A stretch of 15,272 nucleotides of DNA from JBOZRQ01 sp050789255 (GTDB taxonomy: Bacteria; Bacillota; Sulfobacillia; Symbiobacteriales; Symbiobacteriaceae). The stretch is from assembly GCA_050789255.1 (NCBI GenBank), contig JBOZRQ010000004.1:1-15272 (forward strand). Direction: 5' to 3'. Shown here piece after piece: positions 6,907 to 13,873 of the stretch. The notes beneath the pieces are model-generated. The model saw only the letters and a program-made list of their open reading frames with translations, did not search any database and was not told the origin of the DNA. Positions within the stretch are counted from its first letter, which is position 1. The number at the start of each line of letters is the position of its first letter. The position numbers and the translations under genes were made by a program.

Positions 6907-7860
6907 ATGCAGCCGAACCACAAGCGCCTCTCCCTGGCAATGTCGCCCACGCCGCTTCAGCACCTGCCGCGGCTGAGCAGCCACACGGGCGTGGAGTTCT
7001 TCATCAAACGAGATGATCTGACGGGCGATATTGGCCTGGGCGGCAACAAGTTGCGCAAGCTGGAGTACCTCCTGGCCGAGGCGCTGGAGCAGGGCGCCAC
7101 CCACGTGCTGACCACGGGGGGCCCGCAGTCCAACCACGCCCGGGCCACGTCGGCCGCCGCGGCCAGGCTGGGGCTGAAGTGCGTGCTGGTCCTGGCCGGG
7201 CAGGACCCGGGCGCCCGGCCAGGCAACCTGCTGCTCGACGAGCTCTTTGGCGCCGAGGTGCGCTTTCCGGGCGCCGTCACCGCCGAGGACCAGGCCCGCT
7301 GCCTTGCTGAGGCGGCGGCGGGGCTCGCAGCGGAGGGCGCCCGCCCCTACGTGGTGCCCGTGGGCGGATCGACCCCGCTGGGGGCGCTGGGCTCCTACCA
7401 GTGCTATGCCGAATTGGCCACCCAGCTGGACGGCGACGCCTGGGTCTGTTGCGCCACCGGGTCGGGCGGGACCCACGCCGGGCTGGCTCTGGGCGCCGCC
7501 CTCCTGGGCCGGGCGACCCGGGTGCAGGGCTTCTCGGTCTGGCAGCCCGCCGAGGTGCTCCGCCCCCTGACCGAGGCGTTGGTGGCCGGTGCGGCTGAGC
7601 TGCTCGGGGTGCCGGCGCCTACGGGGCCGGTGCACGTGGATGACGGCTACCTGGCGCCCCGCTACGGCAAGGCAAGCCCGGCGGGCCTGGAGGCGATCCG
7701 CCTGCTGGCAAGGCTGGAGGGCATCGTGCTGGACCACGTATACACCGGCAAGGCGATGGCCGGCGTGCTGGACTACATCGCCCGCGGGCTGATCCGGCCA
7801 GGCGAGAGCGTAGTGTTCGTCCACACTGGCGGAGCGCCAGCGATCTTTGCGGGCATGTGA
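6907..7860 (+). CDS. PLP-dependent D-cysteine desulfhydrase / ACC deaminase family enzyme
   Basis: The 317-residue product is a fold-type II PLP enzyme. The PLP-binding lysine is K48 in the GGNKLRKLEYL motif diagnostic of the ACC deaminase/D-cysteine desulfhydrase group. QSNHARATSAAAA follows near residues 75-87, the phosphate-binding GSGGTHAG near 183-190, and the C-terminal FVHTGGAPAIFA motif is intact. Family members release ammonia from D-cysteine (giving pyruvate and H2S) or from 1-aminocyclopropane-1-carboxylate (giving 2-oxobutyrate), and sequence alone does not decide the substrate. D-cysteine desulfhydrase (dcyD-like) is the more common activity in bacteria. The ATG at 6907 is preferred to upstream starts because GGAGGAG lies 8 bases before it. 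It is divergent from the membrane protein gene and convergent with the cell-wall operon. Confidence 0.9.
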   Translation: MQPNHKRLSLAMSPTPLQHLPRLSSHTGVEFFIKRDDLTGDIGLGGNKLRKLEYLLAEALEQGATHVLTTGGPQSNHARATSAAAARLGLKCVLVLAGQDPGARPGNLLLDELFGAEVRFPGAVTAEDQARCLAEAAAGLAAEGARPYVVPVGGSTPLGALGSYQCYAELATQLDGDAWVCCATGSGGTHAGLALGAALLGRATRVQGFSVWQPAEVLRPLTEALVAGAAELLGVPAPTGPVHVDDGYLAPRYGKASPAGLEAIRLLARLEGIVLDHVYTGKAMAGVLDYIARGLIRPGESVVFVHTGGAPAIFAGM

Positions 7861-7896
7861 AAAGGCCGCCCCCGTGCTGTTGCGGGGGCGGCCTTT
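7861..7896. terminator. Bidirectional terminator between convergent genes
   Basis: A perfect 14-bp stem (7861-7874 with 7883-7896, AAAGGCCGCCCCCG and its complement) has an 8-base loop. It begins right after the plus-strand TGA and lies 6 bases beyond the stop of the minus-strand gene. On the minus strand the stem ends in TTT and is followed by TCACATG; on the plus strand it ends in TTT followed by GGCTGCTT. It probably serves both genes. Confidence 0.85.
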
Positions 7897-7902
7897 GGCT
7901 GC

Positions 7903-9732
7903 TTAGTCGGTCTTGGCGATGTTGCGGCCGGGGATGTGCTCCTCGTTGATCCCGAAGTACTGGGCCATGACGGCCCGGGCGACCGCCGAGACCCAAGAGC
8001 CGTGGGAGCCGCCTTCGACGATGACGCTGACGGCGATTTCGGGCTTGTCGTACGGGGCGTAGGCTACGGTGAGGGCGTTGGCCCAGGCGTAGCCCGTCTC
8101 GGCCGAACCGGTCTTGGCCGCCACCGGGATCGGGAAGTCCCGGAAGGCCGCAGAGGCGGTGCCTTCAGTCGTCGTAACAGCGAGGCGCATGCCGTACTGG
8201 ATGCGGGCCCAGGACTCCGCCGAGGCCTTCACCTGCCCCAGAACCACCGGTTCGTGACGCTTGACCACCTCGCCGGCGGCGTTGCGCACCTCCTGGACCA
8301 AGTAGGGCTGGTACCGCACCCCGCTCGCGGCGATGGTCGCGGTGTAGTTGGCGAGCTGCAGCGGCGAGACCAGCACGTCGCCCTGTCCGATGGAGACCGA
8401 GAGCACGTTGCCGGGATTCCAGCGGTCGCCGTAGGACTGCTCCGTGGGCAGGGTTCCCGGCTGCTCGCCGGGCAGGTCGATGCCGGTCTTCCGCCCGAAG
8501 CCGAACTGCTTGAGGAACTCCGCCATGGGATCGATCTTCATGCGGTAGCCCGCCTCGTAGAAGTACGGGTCGCAGGAGATGGCCAGGCTGCGGGCGACGT
8601 CGGCTGGCCCCTGAGAGTATCCCGTCCAGTTCCGGGGCCTGTGCTCCCGCCAATAGACGGGCAGGCAGTCTACTTGCTCGTAAGGCGCCACCGCACCGAG
8701 TTCCAGACCCGCCAATCCGACGCCCATCTTATATGTACTGCCCGGGGCGTACCCGGAGATCGCCCAGTTGTGCATGGGCTGGCCGGGGTTGTTGCTGATC
8801 TCCTGCCACTGGGCATCGGTGGGACCATTCACGAAAACATTCGGGTCGAAGGTCGGGGTGCTGGCCATGGCCAGGATCGCCCCGGTGCGGACGTCTTGCA
8901 CCACCACGGCGCCCCGGATCGGGTTCGCTTCCGGGTCGTGCTGGTCGGCAATCCACTTCATCTGCTTGACCAGTGCCTGTTCGGCCACCCGCTGCATCTC
9001 CATGTCGAGGGTCAGATACAGGTTGTTCCCGGGCGACGGCGGCGTCTCCTCGTAATCGGTGACCGGCCGGCCGTCCTTGTCTACCACCACGGAGCGGCTG
9101 CCCCGCTGGCCCTGCAGCTCCTTTTCAAAGCTTAGCTCCAGGCCATCCTTGCCGACAATGGAGTTCCCCAGGTAGTCCTCAAAGCCGGCCTGCTTGAGCT
9201 GTTCAGCGCTAATGGGTCCAACGTAGCCCAGTAGCACCCCCGCTAAGCTCCCTTGCGGGTAGCTCCGGCTCGATTCCGCCACCAGCACGACCCCGGTGAA
9301 CTCCTGCCGGCGCTCCATGAGTTCGGATACGACCGACTTGTCCAGCTTGGCGGCCACGGTGATCGGCTCGTAGTAAGCCTGCTCCTTCATGCGCCGCCTG
9401 ACCAGATCGCTGATCTCCTGGGCCTTGCGGGGGTCGCCCTTGGCGATGATGTTGGAGAGCTTGGGCAGGATCTGGTTCACATATTCCTGAGATCGCTTGA
9501 CCAGGACCGCGGCAAAAGCCGGTTCGCTGGTTGCCAGCGACCGGCCTTTTCGGTCGTAGATCGAGCCACGGGGACCGTGACTCGGCATCACTCGCACGAT
9601 TTGGTTCTCTGCCTGCTCACGCAAGGCCCTCGACTGGGGACCGGTGAGCCTGTAGAGCTGAACGCCGATGATCAATAGACCAGCGGCGAGGGCGCCGAAC
9701 AGCCATGCGGCGCGGTTCTGAACATCTCGCAA
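7903..9732 (-). CDS. mrdA: Penicillin-binding protein 2 (class B transpeptidase)
   Basis: The 609-residue membrane-anchored D,D-transpeptidase cross-links peptidoglycan, normally as the elongation (rod-shape) enzyme. One membrane helix lies at about 9-26. The dimerisation/pedestal domain follows, with the RGSIYDRKGR motif near 53-62. The transpeptidase domain has the nucleophile S332 in STYK (K335), the second motif SCD at S386 and KTGS at K540. Spacing of the three motifs and total length fit PBP2. The TTG start at 9732 is chosen because GGGAGG lies 9 bases upstream; the open frame extends further but would overlap the preceding gene and lacks a binding site. It follows the M23 peptidase gene by 19 bases, so the two form an operon. 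Assignment to PBP2 rather than a sporulation paralogue (SpoVD type) rests on length and the absence of PASTA domains. Confidence 0.88.
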   Translation of the reverse strand: MRDVQNRAAWLFGALAAGLLIIGVQLYRLTGPQSRALREQAENQIVRVMPSHGPRGSIYDRKGRSLATSEPAFAAVLVKRSQEYVNQILPKLSNIIAKGDPRKAQEISDLVRRRMKEQAYYEPITVAAKLDKSVVSELMERRQEFTGVVLVAESSRSYPQGSLAGVLLGYVGPISAEQLKQAGFEDYLGNSIVGKDGLELSFEKELQGQRGSRSVVVDKDGRPVTDYEETPPSPGNNLYLTLDMEMQRVAEQALVKQMKWIADQHDPEANPIRGAVVVQDVRTGAILAMASTPTFDPNVFVNGPTDAQWQEISNNPGQPMHNWAISGYAPGSTYKMGVGLAGLELGAVAPYEQVDCLPVYWREHRPRNWTGYSQGPADVARSLAISCDPYFYEAGYRMKIDPMAEFLKQFGFGRKTGIDLPGEQPGTLPTEQSYGDRWNPGNVLSVSIGQGDVLVSPLQLANYTATIAASGVRYQPYLVQEVRNAAGEVVKRHEPVVLGQVKASAESWARIQYGMRLAVTTTEGTASAAFRDFPIPVAAKTGSAETGYAWANALTVAYAPYDKPEIAVSVIVEGGSHGSWVSAVARAVMAQYFGINEEHIPGRNIAKTD

Positions 9733-9751
9733 GGATACTGGCCTCCCGTGC

Positions 9752-10753
9752 TTACGGTAACCAGGGCAGGGGATCGACCGGGGTGCCGCCCACCAGCACG
9801 CTGAAGTGCAGGTGCGGCCCGGTGGAGACACCGGTGTTGCCGGAGTAGGCGATGATGTCGCCTGCATTTACCTTCTGGCCGTAGTCAACCTCGATCGAGC
9901 TAAGGTGCGCATACTGGGTGACGACGCCGCCGCCATGGTCGATACGGACAGCCTTGCCATAACCGCCATACCACTCGGCCATGACCACGGTGCCGCTGGA
10001 AGCCGCCTTGATGGGCGTGCCAACGCCGACGCCGATGTCCATGCCATCATGGTAGTGCTCGGTACCGTATACAGGGTGGATGCGCCATCCGAAGGGATCG
10101 GTCTGCGGTCCGACGGTCGGCCAGACATCAAGCTGGCCGGAGGCGCTAGGGCGAGATCCGCCGCCGCGGCTCGATGCGACCATGCGGCGGGTGGCGGGCT
10201 TGCCGTCGGGAACCAGAATCAGCTGACCGGGCTGAAGAATGGTAGGATCGACGTCAGGGTTGGCCTTGACGATGGCGTCGAAGTCGCCGCCAAAGCTCGC
10301 CTGCAAATCCCACATGGTGTCGCCCGCTTGCACCGTATGTACGATGCCGTTGACGGCAGGAATCTTGAGCTCTTCGTCAACATGAAGCAGGTCGTCCTGA
10401 TCCATATCGTTCGCCCACAGGATCGTGGAGACGTCCAGGCCGAACCGCTGAGCAATGCCTTCTACCGTGTCCCCAGAGACCACCTTGTAGGTGGTAACCT
10501 TCGGGCGGTTGCCCTGATTAGCCGCGACAGTGCCAACCTTGCGGTTGTCGGTCACCGCGGCTGGCGCGAGCTTAGCCGTGACCGTGGTCGTCTCCTCCAG
10601 GGCGACGTCCGAGGGGGGGACAATCTTGTCCACCACCGGCTGTTCGGTGACGGGCGCGGGGGCGGTCCGGGCTACGTGCATCAGACCGGCCGAGAAGATC
10701 ACCGCTACGCTGGCGTAAAAGATACGGCGACGTACTGCTGCGGGGAGGTGCAA
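9752..10753 (-). CDS. Membrane-anchored LysM-M23 peptidoglycan endopeptidase
   Basis: The 333-residue product starts with a basic stretch and one hydrophobic segment (about 9-27), which acts as signal or anchor. A proline/threonine-rich linker follows, then two LysM peptidoglycan-binding domains (about 88-132 and 138-182). A second linker leads to a C-terminal M23 (LytM/NlpD-type) peptidase at about 217-333. Zinc ligands are visible as H235 and D239 (HDGMD) and H316 (HLH), with H283 and H314 as further active-site histidines, so the enzyme should be active and not a degenerate activator. The TTG start is supported by AAGGGGGAG 6 bases upstream. It is the first gene of an operon with PBP2, pairing wall cutting with wall synthesis. 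Confidence 0.9.
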   Translation of the reverse strand: MHLPAAVRRRIFYASVAVIFSAGLMHVARTAPAPVTEQPVVDKIVPPSDVALEETTTVTAKLAPAAVTDNRKVGTVAANQGNRPKVTTYKVVSGDTVEGIAQRFGLDVSTILWANDMDQDDLLHVDEELKIPAVNGIVHTVQAGDTMWDLQASFGGDFDAIVKANPDVDPTILQPGQLILVPDGKPATRRMVASSRGGGSRPSASGQLDVWPTVGPQTDPFGWRIHPVYGTEHYHDGMDIGVGVGTPIKAASSGTVVMAEWYGGYGKAVRIDHGGGVVTQYAHLSSIEVDYGQKVNAGDIIAYSGNTGVSTGPHLHFSVLVGGTPVDPLPWLP

Positions 10754-10929
10754 CGGAAGCTCCCCCTTTACGAGAAGATTGTGCTGGGAACAACCTACGC
10801 TGACAACACAGGTTGTAACTTTCTACGTATACAAGCATACCTACAATGCCGAGACATTGCCATAGCCATTGTGTATGAATCCCTAACAATTTTGTAAGCG
10901 TGGGTAATGGACCATGTAAATAGATAGAT
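10754..10929 (-). promoter_or_regulatory. Upstream region of the cell-wall operon with alternative dyads
   Basis: No gene fits in these 176 AT-richer bases. On the minus strand there are several promoter-like hexamers (for example TATGCT and TATACG around 10824-10840), but no pair with a strong -35 box. Three complementary short arms are present: ACAACC (10790-10795), ACAAC (10803-10807) and GGTTGT (10811-10816). The last can pair with either of the other two. Confidence 0.3.
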
Positions 10930-11556
10930 TCACAGAGGTTTCAAGTCTGCGCCTACCTGGAGTTCCTGCAGCCGTTCGATGCGAATGCGCCCGGCAGAAG
11001 CCTCTGCAAGGTCGGACTCGAAGCTGCTTTCGTGCTCCAGAAGTAGCCGGCAGCGCAGGATGACCTCCCGCCCGTACTCACTATCTAGCTGCAGGGCGCC
11101 GCACTGCTGCATGAGGTACTGGACTCGCCCTACCAGGGCGTAGTCCATAGAGAGTTGCAGGTCTACGGCAACCGAGCCACGGGCGGTGCCTGCCGCCTCC
11201 ACCCCGGCGACAGCGGACTGGCTGTAGGCCCGAACCAGTCCCCCGGCGCCCAGCAGAATGCCGCCGAAATACCGGGTGACAACAACGACCGTGTCGGAGA
11301 GGCCCTGCTTGTCCAGCACGTCGTGGATCGGGCGCCCGGCTGTGCCGCTGGGCTCGCCGTCATCGGACATGCGGACCACGTTGCCGGCCTTGAAGGCGAA
11401 ACAGTTATGGGTCGCCTCCTTGTGCCGGGTGCGAATGCCTTCAATAAAAGCCCAGGCCTCTGCCTCCGATTTGACCGGAGCGACATGGGCGATAAAGCGT
11501 GACTTCTTGATGACGATCTCCACTTCGGCCGGGTGGGCCACGGTGATGTAGGCCAA
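10930..11556 (-). CDS. YigZ/YvyE (IMPACT family) protein
   Basis: The 208-residue product has the IMPACT/UPF0029 N-terminal domain with the family signatures KKSRFIAHV near 18-26, ATHNCFAF near 48-55 and DDGEPSGTAGRPI near 65-77. A YFGGILLGAGGLVRAYS segment follows near 95-111, and then a C-terminal DUF1949-type ferredoxin-like domain. E. coli YigZ and B. subtilis YvyE are conserved but poorly defined; a link to translation or nucleic acid binding is suspected from the eukaryotic IMPACT protein. The TTG start at 11556 is preferred because GGGGGAG lies about 10 bases upstream and because family members begin at the same distance from KSRF. It lies 79 bases after the coiled-coil operon on the same strand. 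Confidence 0.9.
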   Translation of the reverse strand: MAYITVAHPAEVEIVIKKSRFIAHVAPVKSEAEAWAFIEGIRTRHKEATHNCFAFKAGNVVRMSDDGEPSGTAGRPIHDVLDKQGLSDTVVVVTRYFGGILLGAGGLVRAYSQSAVAGVEAAGTARGSVAVDLQLSMDYALVGRVQYLMQQCGALQLDSEYGREVILRCRLLLEHESSFESDLAEASAGRIRIERLQELQVGADLKPL

Positions 11557-11614
11557 GATCTGCACTCTCCCCCGCTCGACTGACACGGCCTGTATATTTC
11601 GCCATGCGAGAGGT

Positions 11615-11635
11615 CGATTCCCTCCCCGAGGGGGG
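11615..11635 (-). other. Short GC hairpin between the coiled-coil operon and yigZ
   Basis: On the minus strand, just after the last coiled-coil gene's stop, ACCCCCCTCGGGGAGGG can fold as CCCTC/GAGGG or CCCC/GGGG with a tiny loop. There is no T-run after it, so it may stall or protect the transcript end rather than terminate fully. Confidence 0.3.
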
Positions 11636-12154
11636 TCAACGGAGAAAGGAGAGCCGATCGTTCAGGAGCGCCAGGTGGCTGACCGATTCGTCCGTCAGGA
11701 CGGAGAGGCGCTCCAGTTTGGCGGCCTGAGCCTCCGTTTGGCGGGAGAGACCCTGGTTGGTCTGCAGCATTGCACGGTTGCGGGCGTCGACCACCGTCAG
11801 GGTGTCGGCCAGGCCCCGGGTCCGCTCATTCAGACTGGCCAGGTGCTCGAGCATGCGGCCCTGGCCCTCGGTGACCCGTTCCAGGGCGCCGTTGATGGCG
11901 CCAAGCTCCCCGCCGATTTCCCGCAGGCGGCCGTTCATGGTTTGGAGCGTTCGGGCGGTTGATGCCAGGGGCGCCATGGCTTCGGCAGTTTGGGTGGTGA
12001 GTTGCCCCGCCTCCCCCACATTCTTGAGGACTCCGTCCATGGCGGCGTTCAGGTCGGCCTGGATGGCCACCTGGGCCAGCAAGCCCCGCAGCACCATGAG
12101 CAGGGCGAAGCTTGCGATGGCCCAGGGCGCCGCCCGCTTTGCGCTTAGTTCCAT
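11636..12154 (-). CDS. Coiled-coil operon gene 5: single-pass membrane protein
   Basis: No family is recognised. The 172-residue product has a short basic N terminus, one hydrophobic helix at about 10-30, and then about 140 residues of nearly continuous amphipathic helix. This part is rich in Leu, Ala, Thr, Glu and Gln, with no aromatics, no cysteine and hardly any proline or glycine runs. By the positive-inside rule the tail would lie outside the membrane. The ATG at 12154 is supported by AAGGAG 8 bases upstream. It overlaps the end of gene 4 by 10 bases, which implies translational coupling, and it is the last gene of the five-gene run. Composition resembles the helical parts of chemoreceptors or tape-measure-like proteins, but no signature of either is present. 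Confidence 0.7.
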   Translation of the reverse strand: MELSAKRAAPWAIASFALLMVLRGLLAQVAIQADLNAAMDGVLKNVGEAGQLTTQTAEAMAPLASTARTLQTMNGRLREIGGELGAINGALERVTEGQGRMLEHLASLNERTRGLADTLTVVDARNRAMLQTNQGLSRQTEAQAAKLERLSVLTDESVSHLALLNDRLSFLR

Positions 12155-12750
12155 GGCATCCACTCCTTCAGCCGGTCCCACCAGCTGGTGCTGCGCTCGG
12201 CCGCCTCGCCGACCGCTTGCTTCAGGCGCTCCACCTTGGCGAAGTTCGCCGCCGAGGACTCCAGTTCGGACAGCAGGCCGCCCAGTTGGCGGTCCATGCC
12301 GCTGCTGCTGGTGTGAATGCGGGCGGTGGCGGCGGTGAGCCGGTCCAACTCCCGGGCGTTGGCGGACAGACCCTGGAGGGTGACCTTGCCGGCCTGGTCG
12401 GCCCGGCTGATTAGCTCCACCGTGGTGCCCTCGGTTTGGAGGATTTGCTGGAGGCGGGCGGTGGCTTCCTCGCTGAGCTGCCCCTGGTGGCGCAGTTCGG
12501 CCAGGACGGTGCGGGTAAGCTGCTCCTGCTCCTCCAGCAGCTTCTCTTGCCGCTCAAGCTCACGGACATTGCTTTGGACCTGGCCGACCCCGGTTTGAAG
12601 CTCCTTGGTTTCGGCCAGAATCTGCTTAGTAGTAAGGACCATGTGCTTGGTCATGGGCAAGAGATCGCCCAGGGGCCTCAGCCAGACGGCGGCGCCCCAG
12701 ACCGCCACCAGGGCGGTGGCCCACAGCCCCAGACGGATGCCGGCGCTCAT
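12145..12750 (-). CDS. Coiled-coil operon gene 4: single-pass membrane protein with Trp-rich tail
   Basis: No family is recognised. The 201-residue product has a hydrophobic helix at about 7-24 followed by a Leu/Glu/Gln-rich coiled coil from about 35 to 185, with the strongest heptad pattern around ELERQEKLLEEQEQLTRTV. It ends in a short amphipathic tail with four tryptophans (SWWDRLKEWMPW), unlike its neighbours. Such tails often contact membrane surfaces or cap a bundle, which is inference. Its ATG overlaps the stop of gene 3 in an ATGA junction. The central region is more charged than in the other four proteins. Confidence 0.7.
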   Translation of the reverse strand: MSAGIRLGLWATALVAVWGAAVWLRPLGDLLPMTKHMVLTTKQILAETKELQTGVGQVQSNVRELERQEKLLEEQEQLTRTVLAELRHQGQLSEEATARLQQILQTEGTTVELISRADQAGKVTLQGLSANARELDRLTAATARIHTSSSGMDRQLGGLLSELESSAANFAKVERLKQAVGEAAERSTSWWDRLKEWMPWN

Positions 12751-13343
12751 GGCTCCTCCCCCCTTACGAAGCGGTCGAGGAAGGCGGTTTTCTCGGTCAT
12801 TTCCTGAAGGTCGGCGTTGATTGCCTCCTGGGCCTCCACCAGCACCTCAAGGCGGGCTGAGAGCTCCTCCCCGACCTGCTGGGACGCCCGTAGCGTAGCG
12901 TGAAGGGATGCGGACTCCCGGGCCACCTCGGTAAGGAGCGCCAGGCTTTCCCCGGCCTGCCCGTCCATGGTGGCCACCGAACGCAGGACGCTATCTGCGG
13001 TCGCTTCGAGGCCCATGACGTCCCGGCGGATTTCGGCGTTTACCGCGCCCAGCCGTGCGAGCTTCTGATCCAGCTGGGTCGTGGCCGCATCAAGCGCCTT
13101 GATATGCTGAAGCTGCTCCACGGTTTGGCTGGAGACCGTGCGGGACTCCGCCACGATGCGCTCCAGGTCGCGGCTGCCCTCCAGGAGTCGGCGCTGGATG
13201 GAGAGCTGGTGATAGGTGCTGAAGGCCAGCACGGTGAGGCAGGCTGCGGCGTACCAGGCCAACCAGGCCGCGCCGGGCCGGGATTCCGGGCGCCGGACCG
13301 CCGGCTCGGGCTTGGCCGGAAACAGGCGTGCGAGGTCGCTCAT
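12747..13343 (-). CDS. Coiled-coil operon gene 3: membrane protein with Pro/Arg-rich cytoplasmic N terminus
   Basis: No family is recognised. The 198-residue product has a longer N-terminal region than its neighbours, about 24 residues with PAKPEP and several arginines, before one hydrophobic helix at about 25-43. This looks like a small cytoplasmic contact segment. From about 45 to the end it is a Leu/Ala/Ser/Glu coiled-coil helix with repeated L-E-x-x-x-x-x spacing. The ATG at 13343 follows gene 2's stop by 4 bases and has GGTGAG upstream. An in-frame start 72 bases earlier exists but would overlap gene 2 and give an Arg/Pro/Gly-rich extension with no binding site. The stop overlaps the start of gene 4. 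Confidence 0.7.
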   Translation of the reverse strand: MSDLARLFPAKPEPAVRRPESRPGAAWLAWYAAACLTVLAFSTYHQLSIQRRLLEGSRDLERIVAESRTVSSQTVEQLQHIKALDAATTQLDQKLARLGAVNAEIRRDVMGLEATADSVLRSVATMDGQAGESLALLTEVARESASLHATLRASQQVGEELSARLEVLVEAQEAINADLQEMTEKTAFLDRFVRGEEP

Positions 13344-13347
13344 AGGC

Positions 13348-13854
13348 TCACCACCCCGGGGTGCGGGCGTCCATGCGGGCCGTGTTGGCCCCGATGGCCC
13401 GCAGGGCGCCCGCATCGCGGGCGGCGATTTCCGAGACGTCGGCCATATACTGGCGGATGGCGCCCGCAGATTGGTTCATGCTGCGCAGCGCTGCCAGCAC
13501 CCGGGCCAACTCCCTGGCGGAGTCGGCGTTGTTCGCCTCCACCTGACCGTTGAGCGCCAGGGTCTGCCGGTTGGCCTGAGCGACCGCCTTGACTCCCTGC
13601 CCAATCTGTTCGCTGCGGCTGAGTACGGCCTCCAGCCCGGTGCCGATGCGGTTTGTAGCGACGACCATGTCCGAGAGGGCGGCGTTGCGGTCGCGAATAG
13701 CTTTCTGTGCGTCGACCAGGGCCTGGGCGGCCCGGACGTTTTGCTGTACGCCGCCCTCCAGCCGGGAAAGATACCCGGTGATGGAGAGCGACCCGGCGGC
13801 TGCCACCGTCAACAGTGAGGCCAGGGCGATGCGCCCGGCGTGCGACAGGTTCAT
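13348..13854 (-). CDS. Coiled-coil operon gene 2: single-pass membrane protein, chemoreceptor-like helices
   Basis: No family is recognised. The 168-residue product has a hydrophobic helix at about 8-28, then an Ala/Asn/Gln/Val-rich helix to the end, with one Tyr in the tail and a terminal Trp. Runs such as ALNGQVEANNADSARELA and MNQSAGAIRQYMADVSEIAA are reminiscent in composition of the helical hairpins of methyl-accepting chemotaxis proteins. However, the conserved hairpin tip of that family is not visible and the topology would put the helix outside. The ATG at 13854 lies 10 bases after AGGGGG and 19 bases after gene 1's stop. It is followed by gene 3 after 4 bases. Confidence 0.7.
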   Translation of the reverse strand: MNLSHAGRIALASLLTVAAAGSLSITGYLSRLEGGVQQNVRAAQALVDAQKAIRDRNAALSDMVVATNRIGTGLEAVLSRSEQIGQGVKAVAQANRQTLALNGQVEANNADSARELARVLAALRSMNQSAGAIRQYMADVSEIAARDAGALRAIGANTARMDARTPGW

Positions 13855-13873
13855 GCTGCCGTGGCCCCCTTTT

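Noticed and set aside
6766..7824. N-terminal extension of the seven-helix protein frame across the PLP-enzyme gene
   Set aside because: The extension is antisense to a recognised enzyme and of shadow-like composition; the TTG with a good binding site at 6765 marks the real start.
7936..9135. Plus-strand frame of 399 codons opposite PBP2
   Set aside because: It is the antisense of a gene with all transpeptidase motifs, has shadow-type composition, and has no binding site.
9733..9867. Longer start for PBP2 overlapping the M23 peptidase gene
   Set aside because: The added 45 residues are Pro/Ser/Cys/Thr-rich, out of frame within a real gene, and lack a ribosome binding site.
13344..13415. Longer start for coiled-coil gene 3
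   Set aside because: The extra 24 residues overlap the end of gene 2 and are Pro/Arg/Gly-rich, whereas the ATG at 13343 has a binding site and a normal membrane-protein N terminus.
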